Below, piece after piece: positions 26,880 through 35,195 of a DNA stretch of 56,804 bases. The DNA is from Brevundimonas sp. GTDB lineage: Bacteria > Pseudomonadota > Alphaproteobacteria > Caulobacterales > Caulobacteraceae. Under the pieces are notes generated by a model that saw nothing but the letters and a program-made list of their open reading frames with translations, searched no databases and was not told where the DNA came from. The position numbers and the translations under genes were made by a program. The number at the start of each line of letters is the position of its first letter. Position 1 is the stretch's first letter. Location: positions 1,688-58,491 of the forward strand of contig NZ_JAEMRO010000008.1 of the NCBI RefSeq assembly GCF_016463295.1, read 5' to 3'.

Positions 26880-26997
26880 ATCCCCACCCTGCGGGCACTA
26901 CAGCGGCGATGACGCTTGCATTGTCGGAAAAAAGTCGCCCTCATCCCCCGGTCATCGCTCCGGAATCGGAGCGAGCTTACATCGGGAAACGACCCTT

Positions 26998-27276
26998 ATG
27001 ACTACTCAAGCCGAACTCATCTCCGCCGTCGCCAAGGACGCGGGTGTCAGCCAAGCCGATGCCGGCCGCGTGCTGGAAGCCATCGTCAAGAACATCCATG
27101 CCTCGCTGACCGCCGGTGGCGATGTCCGCATTTCGAACCTGGGCGTTTTCGACACCGCCGCCCGCGCCGCTCGCGAAGGCCGCAACCCCGCCACGGGCGC
27201 GACCATCAAGATCGCCGCCTCCAAGGCCGTGCGCTTCCGCGTGTCCAAGCCGCTGAAGGATGCGGTCAACAAGTAA
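26998..27276 (+). CDS. hup: HU family DNA-binding protein
   Basis: 92 residues of the HU/IHF fold. The helical N-terminus (TTQAELISAVAKDAGVSQADAGRVLEAIV) is followed by VRISNLGVFDTAARAAREGRNPATGATIKIAASKAVRFRVSKPLKDAVN. GRNPATG is the DNA-intercalating arm motif. It is a nucleoid protein that bends DNA. It stands alone and ends 13 bases before a family A repeat pair that may act as terminator. Confidence 0.94.
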   Translation: MTTQAELISAVAKDAGVSQADAGRVLEAIVKNIHASLTAGGDVRISNLGVFDTAARAAREGRNPATGATIKIAASKAVRFRVSKPLKDAVNK

Positions 27277-27289
27277 GACCCATTTTCAA

Positions 27290-27415
27290 CCGCTCACCCC
27301 GGCGAATGCCGGGGCCAAGATCACGAGCGCGGGCCGATGGGTTCAACCCCCAACGCCCACTGCATCATGATCCGGAGTTTTCCATCTGGGTCCCGGCATT
27401 CGCCGGGATGAGCGG
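27290..27415. repeat. Family A inverted palindromic repeat pair, copy 3
   Basis: Units at 27290-27319 and 27386-27415, inverted, with variant cores CCCGGCGAATGCCGGG; the spacer is 66 bp. It sits between the convergent ends of the HU gene and the TPR gene, where either hairpin could stop transcription, although no T-tract follows. Confidence 0.88.
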
Positions 27416-27425
27416 AATACGGTGA

Positions 27426-30275
27426 TTACGAACGGGCGGGGGCCGCAGGGCCGCCGCCCGTTTTCGTTCGGAGCTCGGTCTTCATGGCCGTGACCCAGCC
27501 GGCAAAGGTATCGGCGGACGTCGCCAGTCCGGCGAAGTCGGCGGCCGACGTCTCGCCATCCGTCCCGTCCAGACCATCCAGCGCGATCGACAGGGCCGGC
27601 TTGTTGCGGGCCCCCGCCACATAGGGGCGATAGTTGCGCGACAGGCGGTTCAGCGACGCCGCGTCGCGACCCAGCGAATAGCCGATCCCGGCGCGCAGCA
27701 GACGCGCCTCCTCGTCCGCCGTCAGGGCCCCGCCCGCCTTGTAGCGCTCGCCCAGCCCGGCCTCGTAAAGGGCCGCGGCCTGGGGCCACTGCTGCTGTTT
27801 CCAGAGGATTTCGGCCTTGACCGCCCGCGCTTCCGGACCGTTGTCGCTGCCCAGGATTTCCAGCGCATGGTCATAACGGCCCAGCTGCGTCAGGGCGCGA
27901 GCCTCCAGTGCGCGGCGCTCGGCGTTCATCGCTGTCGGCAGAAGCGTAGAGCGCGACGACCACAGGGCCTGCAAGGCCGCCTCGGCCTGACGGTCCATCA
28001 GATAGACGGTGGCGAGATCGGTCGCGACCTGGGCCTTGGCCACGCCCTCCAGCCGGTTCTCGACCTGATACTTCAGCAGCTCCGCCGCCTGCGGCAGCAG
28101 GTCGACGTCTACCAGACGGCGGGCCAGGCGGCGCACCATCTCGTCGCCATCGGCCCCGATCGGCGTCAGTTCACGGAAATCGTAGAACAGGCCCAGCGCC
28201 TGGATCGGCTGCAGCCCGTCGGCACCGCCCTCCAGGAACAGGGCGCGGAAGGCGTTGTTCAGATCGGCCTGGATTTCGGGTGCCCCCGGCAGGCGCGCCA
28301 TGCGCGGCCCTGCCGCCTTCAGCGCCGTCAGCGCCTCGCGGTACAGACCCTGCGACAGATAGAGCTGACCCAGCTGACGGATGACAGCCAGCTCGGTCGC
28401 ATCGCCGCGCCAGCGCCAGCGCAGGCTCTCCATCTGGGCGGCCGCTGCGGCGGGCGTCAGCGTGCCCTTGGCCATCGACAGGCGCACCGCCCCCAGCTTG
28501 GCGGGCACGGCGATGGCGTCCATCGGCGCGCGACCGACGGCGGTATAGACGGCCAGGGCCTTGTCCGACTGGCCATCAATTTCGAACAGCTTGGCCTGAA
28601 CCAGACGCGCGGCCAGTTCGTCGGCGGCGGGCGCTTCCTGGCTGAAGGCATAGGCCAGAAGCGCGCGGGTCGCGTCCAGATCGCCCGTCTCCAGCGCGGC
28701 CAGTGCATGGGCCACCCCGAAGCGCGCGCGCCACTCGGCCGGGAACTGGTCGATGGCCGAGGCCCCCGCGGTGAAGGCCTGACGCGCGGTGGTGTAATCT
28801 CCCTGGGTCGAGGCGATATAGCCGCGCCAGACCGAGGACGCAGGGTCGCCCGCCACGGCGGCAGAGGCGAAGTCGCCCTGGGCCTCCTCCATCCGGCCGA
28901 TGGAGGCGCGGGCGGCACCGCGCAGGCCGCGCAGTTCCGGCTCGCCGATCATGTTCGGCTGTTTGGCCACGATGGCGTTCAGGACGCCGATCGCCTCATA
29001 GCTCAGCCCCGAGCCGATCAGGAACCGGGCGAAGGCGAACCGTGCCTCGGCCGGGGCCCGGGGATCGTCGCCTGCGGTCTGGGCTTCCAGCGCGGCGGCA
29101 TCCTGAAGGGCCCGGTAGCGTGCGGAAAAGCCGCCTTCACCCGCATCGGCCCATTGAGCGAGGATCAGGCCGGGATGTTGCGCACGCTGCGGCGCATCTG
29201 CCTGAGCCACGCCGGTTTCCAGCTCGGCCGACGGCGGCGACAGGATCAGGCCGCCGGGGCGGCTGAGGGTCACCAGATCGCCCTCAGCCAGGATGGCCAG
29301 ATCGGGGGCCGTGGTTTCGACCGCCAGGCCATGCGCCGTCGGTAGCAGGGCCAGGTCCATCGTCTTGCGCCGCGCGCCGAACCCCTTGCCGGGGGCCAGC
29401 GCCGTAACGGCGGCGAACCGGTCGCCCGCGACGGGATCGGTCAGCCAGACCGCCTTGGTCGCCCCGGCCATGCGGGCGACCAGGGCTGCGTCGCCTGTAT
29501 CGTCGCGCGCGATCTGCACGCCCTCGACGGCCGTGGGGGAGCCGCCGATGGTGACGCGCCAGGTCGTTCCGTCCGCGACGGCGGAAACCGCCAGCGCCTG
29601 GGGCGCAGCGATACGCACCGCGACATGGTCGGCCCCGGCCGTCCACTTGGCCTCGGTGGCCGGTCCCAAGGCCTTGGCCCCTGCCATGTCCAGACGGGCG
29701 CGGCTGTCGAAGACGATCCAGACCGCCTCGCCCCTACGGAAGACGGCAGCACCGACCGGCGTCGTCCATCCGAAATCAAGGGTGACACGCCCGGCCTCGG
29801 CGCGGGTCGTCACCGGCACGGTGGCGGCGGCGCTACCGGCGGCGGGGGCCGGAGCCTCGGCGGCCTGGGCATACAGGTTCAGATAGACCGCCCCGTCCGC
29901 GCTACCCGAGCGCGCGTCGCCGCCCTCCGCCAGGGTCAGGACCAGTTCGGTACCGCCGGTCACGGCGCGGGTCTCGACCTTTTCGACGCCGGGCGGCGGA
30001 TCGACCTTCAGGCGTGAGACGTCCGGGGCAGCGGTCGTGCCGATCCGCACGATGATGTTGCGGCCCTCGCGTCGCACGCGGGAGCGCGAACCGATGACGC
30101 CGGCGAACTCGACCCGTGTGAATTCGCTGTTGGCCCCGATGCGGATGGTGACGGGGTCCAGCGCCGCTGACCCTTCCTGTGCCAGGGAAGCCAGCGGCGA
30201 GAACGCGACCGCGCCCGCCGCGGCAGCGGCCACGGTGGTGCGAAGGACGCGCTTGCTGACGGAGGCCCCGGACAT
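27426..30275 (-). CDS. Large exported TPR-repeat protein of unknown function
   Basis: 949 residues. A signal peptide (VLRTTVAAAAAGAVAFSPLASLAQ) precedes an N-terminal beta-rich part (VTIRIGANSEFTRVEFAGV...RREGRNIIVRIG) resembling AMIN-type envelope domains. Residues about 390-900 are alpha-solenoid with many Ala-rich, TPR-like helix pairs (EAIGVLNAIVAKQP, REALTALKAAG, DHALEILGSDNGPEARAVKAEILWKQQQWPQAAALYEAGL). It is probably a periplasmic or outer-membrane scaffold. Proximity to flagellar genes might hint at a motor or cell-cycle role, but nothing in the sequence proves it. Confidence 0.82.
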   Translation of the reverse strand: MSGASVSKRVLRTTVAAAAAGAVAFSPLASLAQEGSAALDPVTIRIGANSEFTRVEFAGVIGSRSRVRREGRNIIVRIGTTAAPDVSRLKVDPPPGVEKVETRAVTGGTELVLTLAEGGDARSGSADGAVYLNLYAQAAEAPAPAAGSAAATVPVTTRAEAGRVTLDFGWTTPVGAAVFRRGEAVWIVFDSRARLDMAGAKALGPATEAKWTAGADHVAVRIAAPQALAVSAVADGTTWRVTIGGSPTAVEGVQIARDDTGDAALVARMAGATKAVWLTDPVAGDRFAAVTALAPGKGFGARRKTMDLALLPTAHGLAVETTAPDLAILAEGDLVTLSRPGGLILSPPSAELETGVAQADAPQRAQHPGLILAQWADAGEGGFSARYRALQDAAALEAQTAGDDPRAPAEARFAFARFLIGSGLSYEAIGVLNAIVAKQPNMIGEPELRGLRGAARASIGRMEEAQGDFASAAVAGDPASSVWRGYIASTQGDYTTARQAFTAGASAIDQFPAEWRARFGVAHALAALETGDLDATRALLAYAFSQEAPAADELAARLVQAKLFEIDGQSDKALAVYTAVGRAPMDAIAVPAKLGAVRLSMAKGTLTPAAAAAQMESLRWRWRGDATELAVIRQLGQLYLSQGLYREALTALKAAGPRMARLPGAPEIQADLNNAFRALFLEGGADGLQPIQALGLFYDFRELTPIGADGDEMVRRLARRLVDVDLLPQAAELLKYQVENRLEGVAKAQVATDLATVYLMDRQAEAALQALWSSRSTLLPTAMNAERRALEARALTQLGRYDHALEILGSDNGPEARAVKAEILWKQQQWPQAAALYEAGLGERYKAGGALTADEEARLLRAGIGYSLGRDAASLNRLSRNYRPYVAGARNKPALSIALDGLDGTDGETSAADFAGLATSADTFAGWVTAMKTELRTKTGGGPAAPARS

Positions 30276-30389
30276 GTACGCGCACGGTTACCGCCTCGGC
30301 CTTTCAACGCAGTTAACGATCGGTGACCACCGGTCGCCGCGACAAAGGTGCCGCTTGCCCTCGCGCCACCAGAGGCCGACATCCCTGCC

Positions 30390-30797
30390 ATGACCGATCC
30401 TGTCTATCCCCGCCTCAGCACCCTTTCGACCGGCCTGCGCTGCCGGTGCCCGCGCTGCGGCAAGGGGCCGTTGCTGCGGGGCTATCTCAAGATCAGGGAC
30501 GCCTGCCCGGAGTGTGGCCTGGACTACAGCTTTGCCGACCCCGCCGACGGCCCGGCCTTTTTCGGCATGACCGGCGTCGGGACAGTGGGTCTGGGCCTGT
30601 TCATGTGGTTCGAATTCACGGTCCAGCCGCCGATCTGGGTGCATCTGGTCGTGACCATGCCGCTCTTGGTCCTCGCCTGTCTGGCGGTCCTGAGGCCCAT
30701 CAAGGGCTGGATGGTCTCCGAGCAGTACGTCCACAAGGCCGCCCCGCCCGAATGGGCCAGTATCGGCAAGCACGGCGACGGGTCGAAATGGAAATAG
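30390..30797 (+). CDS. DUF983 family membrane protein with zinc-ribbon motif
   Basis: 135 residues. Two CxxC motifs (CRCPRCGKGPLLRGYL and CPECGLDY) form a probable zinc ribbon, followed by two membrane helices (GVGTVGLGLFMWFEFTV and LVVTMPLLVLACLAVLRPI). This is the DUF983 family, common in alphaproteobacteria and of unknown function. ATG at 30390 was chosen over a GTG at 30348, since the family starts near the Cys ribbon. The photolyase gene follows 29 bases later. Confidence 0.88.
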   Translation: MTDPVYPRLSTLSTGLRCRCPRCGKGPLLRGYLKIRDACPECGLDYSFADPADGPAFFGMTGVGTVGLGLFMWFEFTVQPPIWVHLVVTMPLLVLACLAVLRPIKGWMVSEQYVHKAAPPEWASIGKHGDGSKWK

Positions 30798-30826
30798 GGG
30801 CTGCGGGCGTCAGAGAGCCGGGCGGC

Positions 30827-32116
30827 ATGTTGATCGACTGTGCCCTGTACTGGTTCCGCAACGACCTGCGCCTGACCGACAATCCCGCATTCAGCGACGC
30901 CTGCGCGCGATCACGGACCCTCGTCCCGGTCTATGTCTTGGACCACGAGGCGCAGGCCCTGACACGATGGGGCTTCCTGCGCTGGGGCGAACATCGACGT
31001 CGCTTCCGCGACCAGGCGCTAGCTGGGCTCCGATCAGCCCTTCAGGCGCGCGGCTCGGATCTGCTCATCTTGAAGGGCAATCCGACCGACAAGCTCTCGG
31101 TCTTAGCCAAGACGTGCGGAGCCGACACCGTATTGTGCGAACACATCGCCGCGCCCGAAGAGATCGATCAGGTCGAGGCTCTGCGGGCAGCTGGCTTGCA
31201 CATCGAGGACAGTTGGCAGTCCAGCCTGCTTGACCCCGCCGACCTGCCGTTCGACATCGCCAGACTGCCGGACATCTTCACGCCCTTCCGCCAGGCGGTC
31301 GAGAAGGCCGATGTCCGGCCTCACGCGGCCATCCCTGCACCCGACGTCGTCCCGCCCCTGCCACAGACAGAAGTGGCCCGCGACGCGGTCGTCGAGCAGA
31401 CCGCCCGCCCCGACGCGCGCACATCCTTCCCCTACGACGACGCCCGCTTCAACGGATCGGAGGCTGCGGCCCTGGCCCATGTCGAGCGCTACTTTTCAGG
31501 CCCTTTGCCGCGCAGCTACAAGACGACGCGCAACGGCCTTTCGGGGAGGGACTATTCGACCAAGCTGTCGCCCTGGCTGGCCACTGGCGCGATGTCACCG
31601 CGCACGGTTCACGAGGCCCTCCTGAAACACGAAGACCGCTTCGGCGTCAGCGACGGCTCCCGCTGGATCGTCTTCGAGCTGCTGTGGCGCGACTACTTCC
31701 GGTTTTCGTCTCTCAAACATGGCCGCCGCCTGTTCCGGCATAACGGTCTCAGCACCCTGCCCTATCCTTCACATGACGCCGAGGCCTTCGCCGCCTGGTG
31801 CAGTGGCCAGACCGGGCAGCCCTTCGTCGATGCCGGCATGCGCGAACTGGCGGCCTCGGGCTATCTGTCCAATCGCATGCGCCAGATCGCGGCCAGCTAT
31901 CTGATCCATGACCTGGCGTGTGACTGGCGGGCGGGGGCGGCCTGGTTCGAGGCGCAGCTGATCGACTATGACGTCTGCAGCAATCAGGGGAACTGGCTCT
32001 ACATCGCCGGGCGCGGTACCGACCCACGCCAGGGCCGCCGGTTCGACCCGGAGTATCAGGCCCAGATGCACGATCCGGACGGCGAATACCGCCGGCTGTG
32101 GGCCCAGGAGGCGTGA
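30827..32116 (+). CDS. DASH-family cryptochrome/photolyase
   Basis: 429 residues, the photolyase fold: N-terminal Rossmann antenna domain (ALYWFRNDLRLTDNPAFSDAC) and C-terminal FAD-binding helices (YFSGPLPRSYKTTRNGL, STKLSPWLATGAMSPR, LLWRDYFRF, MRELAASGYLSNRMRQIAASYL, NQGNWLYIAGRGTDPRQGRRF, DPDGEYRRLW). The last three segments fit the DASH subfamily, known for repairing pyrimidine dimers in single-stranded or looped DNA. I chose MLIDCALYWF; an ATG at 30788 would overlap the DUF983 stop. Confidence 0.92.
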   Translation: MLIDCALYWFRNDLRLTDNPAFSDACARSRTLVPVYVLDHEAQALTRWGFLRWGEHRRRFRDQALAGLRSALQARGSDLLILKGNPTDKLSVLAKTCGADTVLCEHIAAPEEIDQVEALRAAGLHIEDSWQSSLLDPADLPFDIARLPDIFTPFRQAVEKADVRPHAAIPAPDVVPPLPQTEVARDAVVEQTARPDARTSFPYDDARFNGSEAAALAHVERYFSGPLPRSYKTTRNGLSGRDYSTKLSPWLATGAMSPRTVHEALLKHEDRFGVSDGSRWIVFELLWRDYFRFSSLKHGRRLFRHNGLSTLPYPSHDAEAFAAWCSGQTGQPFVDAGMRELAASGYLSNRMRQIAASYLIHDLACDWRAGAAWFEAQLIDYDVCSNQGNWLYIAGRGTDPRQGRRFDPEYQAQMHDPDGEYRRLWAQEA

Positions 32117-32153
32117 TGTCGCGGCGGGCTGACTGCGCAGGGGCCAGCCCCAT

Positions 32154-32528
32154 ATGTCAGCCATGACAGAACTGCTTGTCTGGTACGATGGTGCCTGCCC
32201 GCTCTGCCGACGGGAAATCGCGTTGATGCGGCGTCTTGATCGCCGGGGCACTATCCAGTTCATCGACCTGGTTCATGACCAGACCGCCAACTGCCCAACC
32301 GACCGGGCAGCCTTGCTGGCGCGGTTCCACGCCAGCGAGAATGGGCAGCTTCTGTCCGGAGCGGCCGCGTTCGCGGCCATGTGGCGGGCCATTCCCGTCC
32401 TGCGTCCGCTGGGTATCGCCGCACGCGCGCCCCTGATTCTTTGGGCACTTGAGCGCCTGTATCGAGGCTTTTTGAGACTGCGGCCCCGTCTCCAGCGTCT
32501 GGTCGCCAGCCGGGATCGACGTTCATGA
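32154..32528 (+). CDS. DUF393 (DCC) thiol-disulfide oxidoreductase-like protein
   Basis: 124 residues with the DCC-family signature YDGACPLCRREIALMRRLD near the N-terminus; the CPLC pair resembles a redox motif. Later LLSGAAAFAAMWRAIPVLRPLG and a hydrophobic C-terminus are typical. The family is predicted to be redox-active but poorly characterised. AGGGG about 10 bases before 32154 supports this ATG; an ATG at 32163 is possible. Its stop overlaps the DUF427 start (ATGA). Confidence 0.85.
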   Translation: MSAMTELLVWYDGACPLCRREIALMRRLDRRGTIQFIDLVHDQTANCPTDRAALLARFHASENGQLLSGAAAFAAMWRAIPVLRPLGIAARAPLILWALERLYRGFLRLRPRLQRLVASRDRRS

Positions 32529-33019
32529 GACCACAGCCCGATGAGCCGCTCGCCGGCCAGGAGAGCGTCTGGGCCTACCCCCGCCCGGCGGTGGCCGAGC
32601 CGACAGCGGCCCACATCGTCATCCGCCATGGCGGGCGACTGGTGGCCGATACGCGAAACGCCGTCCGCACCCTGGAAACCAGCCATCCACCCACCTACTA
32701 CATCCCGCAACGTGACATCGCGCCCGGCGTGCTGAGGCCCGCTGGCGGCGGGTCCTTCTGCGAATGGAAGGGAGCGGCGCTGTATTGGGATGTCGTGATC
32801 GACGACAAGGTCTTGCATCGGGTCGGCTGGAGCTATCCTGATCCGACGCCGACGTTCCAGGCTCTGCGCGATCACATCGCCTTCTACGCCGCACCCTTCG
32901 ACCATTGCAGCGTGGATGGCGAGATCGTCACGCCTCAGGCTGGCGACTTCTACGGCGGCTGGATCACCTCGCGCCTGGCGGGGCCGTTCAAGGGTGGACC
33001 GGGCACACAAGGGTGGTGA
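32525..33019 (+). CDS. DUF427 family protein
   Basis: 164 residues with DUF427 motifs: VADTRNAVRTLETSHPPTYYIPQRDI, FCEWKGAALYWDV, WSYPDPTPTFQALRDHIAFY and VTPQAGDFYGGWITSRLAGPFKG. A soluble, beta-rich small protein of unknown role. Coupled to DUF393 by ATGA and 4 bases before the ABC1 kinase gene, so the three likely form one transcript. Confidence 0.88.
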   Translation: MRPQPDEPLAGQESVWAYPRPAVAEPTAAHIVIRHGGRLVADTRNAVRTLETSHPPTYYIPQRDIAPGVLRPAGGGSFCEWKGAALYWDVVIDDKVLHRVGWSYPDPTPTFQALRDHIAFYAAPFDHCSVDGEIVTPQAGDFYGGWITSRLAGPFKGGPGTQGW

Positions 33020-33023
33020 GGCC

Positions 33024-34373
33024 ATGACAAGCGACGATGACCGGGCACGCGCCCGCAACATCCCGCGCGGGCGGATATCCCGGCTGGGACAGTTCGGGCG
33101 GCTCGCCGGGTCCGTGGCGGGCGGCATGCTGGCCGAAGGGGCGCGGCGGCTGGCGGACGGCGAGCGGCCGCAGCTGCGCGACATGCTGCTGACGCCTGCC
33201 AATGTCGGTCGGATCGCCGACCGGCTGTCGCACCTGCGCGGCGCGGCGATGAAGCTGGGCCAGATCATATCGATGGATGCCGGGGACATCCTGCCGGCCG
33301 AGCTGACCCAGATCATGGCGCGCCTGCGCGACAATGGCCATCACATGCCCCCGGCCCAGCTGCTGAAGGTGCTGGTCCAGGAGTGGGGCCCGGACTGGCG
33401 CAAGCGGTTCACCCATTTCGACCTCAGCCCCGTCGCCGCCGCCTCCATCGGTCAGGTGCACCGGGCAGTCGCCCGCGACGGTCGCGCGCTGGCGATCAAG
33501 GTCCAGTATCCGGGCGTTCGGGACAGTATCGACGCCGATGTCGACAATGTCGCCACCCTGCTGAAGATGTCCGGGGCCCTGCCGCGCGGCCTGGACATCG
33601 CGCCCCTGCTGGCCGAGGCCAAGCTGCAACTGGCCGAGGAGGCCGACTATCAGCGCGAGGGCGAGCAGATGAGCCTGTTCGGTCGCCTGCTGGCCGACAT
33701 GCCCGAGGTCGTGGTGCCCACCCTGGACCCGGACCTGACCACCTCCTGCATCCTAGCCATGACCTGGCTGGACGGTCGCCCTATCGAGACGCTGGAGACC
33801 GCGCCCCAGGCCGACCGCGATGCGGCGATGCAGACCCTGATGCGGCTGGTGCTGCGTGAACTGTTCGAGTTCGGGGTCATGCAGACCGATCCCAACTTCG
33901 CCAACTATCGCATCCAGCCCGCGACGGGGCGGCTGGTCCTGCTAGACTTCGGCGCGGCCCGACCGGTCGATGCGGCCACGTCAGAAGGCTATCGCGCCCT
34001 TCTGAGGGCCGGTATGGCGGGCGACCGCGATGCCGTGCGCGAGGCGGCACTGGCGGCGGGTTTTCTCGGCTCGGGCGTGGTGAACCACCATGCCGAGGGC
34101 GTGGACCGGATGATCGACGTCATCCTGGGCGAGATGAACCGCCCCGGCCTGTTCGACTTCAGCGACCGCCGCTTTGTCGCCGCCCTGCGCGATCAAGGCA
34201 TGGAGATCGCTGCCGACACCCGCGCCTGGCATCTGCCGCCCACCGGTGTCCTGTTCGCCCAGCGCAAGATCAGCGGCACCGCCCTTCTGGCCGCCCGTCT
34301 GAAAGCCCGCGTCGATGTGAGGACGCTTGTAGCGCCATGGCTGGAGGATCGGCCGCTCAAGGCCGAGTCGTGA
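33024..34373 (+). CDS. ABC1/UbiB/ADCK-family atypical kinase
   Basis: 449 residues. ABC1-family motifs are the KxGQ segment AAMKLGQIISMDAGDILPAEL (about 75-95), the Ala-rich loop PVAAASIGQVHRA, the lysine strand LAIKVQYPGV, and DFG in LVLLDFGAARP. UbiB/COQ8 members support ubiquinone synthesis as unusual ATPases; paralogues have varied roles. No C-terminal membrane anchor like that of UbiB is evident, so this is probably a soluble paralogue. GGTGAGG precedes the ATG. Confidence 0.9.
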   Translation: MTSDDDRARARNIPRGRISRLGQFGRLAGSVAGGMLAEGARRLADGERPQLRDMLLTPANVGRIADRLSHLRGAAMKLGQIISMDAGDILPAELTQIMARLRDNGHHMPPAQLLKVLVQEWGPDWRKRFTHFDLSPVAAASIGQVHRAVARDGRALAIKVQYPGVRDSIDADVDNVATLLKMSGALPRGLDIAPLLAEAKLQLAEEADYQREGEQMSLFGRLLADMPEVVVPTLDPDLTTSCILAMTWLDGRPIETLETAPQADRDAAMQTLMRLVLRELFEFGVMQTDPNFANYRIQPATGRLVLLDFGAARPVDAATSEGYRALLRAGMAGDRDAVREAALAAGFLGSGVVNHHAEGVDRMIDVILGEMNRPGLFDFSDRRFVAALRDQGMEIAADTRAWHLPPTGVLFAQRKISGTALLAARLKARVDVRTLVAPWLEDRPLKAES

Positions 34374-34391
34374 AAGGTTGGGAGGATGAGG

Positions 34392-34468
34392 TGGCGATCC
34401 CGGAGGGACTCGAACCCCCGACCTCTGCTTTAGGAAAGCCTTGCTCTATCCGGCTGAGCTACGGGACC
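34392..34468 (-). tRNA. tRNA-Arg, anticodon CCU, CCA encoded
   Basis: A full cloverleaf reads on the minus strand: acceptor GGTCCCG/CGGGATC, D arm GCTC...GAGC, anticodon loop TTCCTAA (CCU, decodes AGG), T arm GGGGG-TTCGAGT-CCCTC, then G73 and encoded CCA. The anticodon stem has only three canonical pairs; positions 27-43 and 28-42 are A/G and G/A. All other stems pair well (two G-U). Confidence 0.93.
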
Positions 34469-34596
34469 ACGCGAGCGTGAACTAGCGTCAGAAGCGGTGC
34501 GGGGGAAGCGGGCAGGCGATCAAAACCAAAGTCGCCCGAGCGGAAGCCCCGCTCTACCTGGACGCTGCGGAAATGCGATTGTGGTTAATCGTCGTT

Positions 34597-34661
34597 AAGA
34601 TACAATATCTTGTGGAGAACAAAACCCGAATCGGGCGGTGTCACTGATTCGGTCCTGATTC
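34597..34661 (+). promoter_or_regulatory. Candidate control region: AT-rich dyad and three GANTC sites
   Basis: AAGATA-CAA-TATCTT (34597-34611) is a perfect dyad overlapping an NrdR-box-like ATACAATATCTTGTGG (34600-34615). GANTC (CcrM-type) sites follow at 34628, 34646 and 34657. The block is upstream of the ABA4-like gene, in an otherwise empty 255-base gap after the tRNA. Confidence 0.4.
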
Positions 34662-34723
34662 GTTTCGGCCCTGTTCCTCCAAGGCGTTTACGCGCATTAA
34701 TCGGTGCGAGGAGACCCGCCGCC

Positions 34724-35161
34724 ATGACCGCCGATCGCCTGTTCGACATCGCCAATCTGATCGCACTTCTTGGCTGGATCGCCCTGGCTTTTGCGCCGTT
34801 GGCCCGGGATCGGCTGGTGCTTGCGGCCCGCGTGATCGGGGTGGCGCTGGCCCTGACCTATGCGGGGCTGCTGATCGGCTCGATCGTGGGTGGCGGTATG
34901 AGTGAGGGTGGCGGGTTCACCACGCTGGCAGGGGTCACAGCCCTGTTTTCCCGGCCCGAGGCGGTGCTGGTCGGCTGGGTCCACTATCTGGCGTTCGATC
35001 TGTGGGTCGGGGCCTGGGCCGTGGAAGATGCGGGCAAGCGCGGCGTGCCACACTGGGCCATGGTGCCGGTGCTGTTCCTGACGCTGATGGCGGGTCCGAT
35101 CGGCCTGCTGGTCTATCTGGCGGCACGGGCGGGATTGTCGCGGCGACAAGGCCTCGCTTGA
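34724..35161 (+). CDS. ABA4-like membrane protein (DUF4281)
   Basis: 145 residues with four membrane helices. Family signatures are FDIANLIALLGWIALAFAP near the N-terminus, GWVHYLAFDLWVGAWAVED in the middle and GPIGLLVYLAAR at the end. DUF4281 includes the plant neoxanthin-related protein ABA4; the bacterial role is not known. ATG at 34724 follows GAGGAG and begins at the first family residues; a longer upstream frame is not credible. Confidence 0.88.
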   Translation: MTADRLFDIANLIALLGWIALAFAPLARDRLVLAARVIGVALALTYAGLLIGSIVGGGMSEGGGFTTLAGVTALFSRPEAVLVGWVHYLAFDLWVGAWAVEDAGKRGVPHWAMVPVLFLTLMAGPIGLLVYLAARAGLSRRQGLA

Positions 35162-35195
35162 GGAACGGCGAACAAGTCGCCACCTTATCGATATC

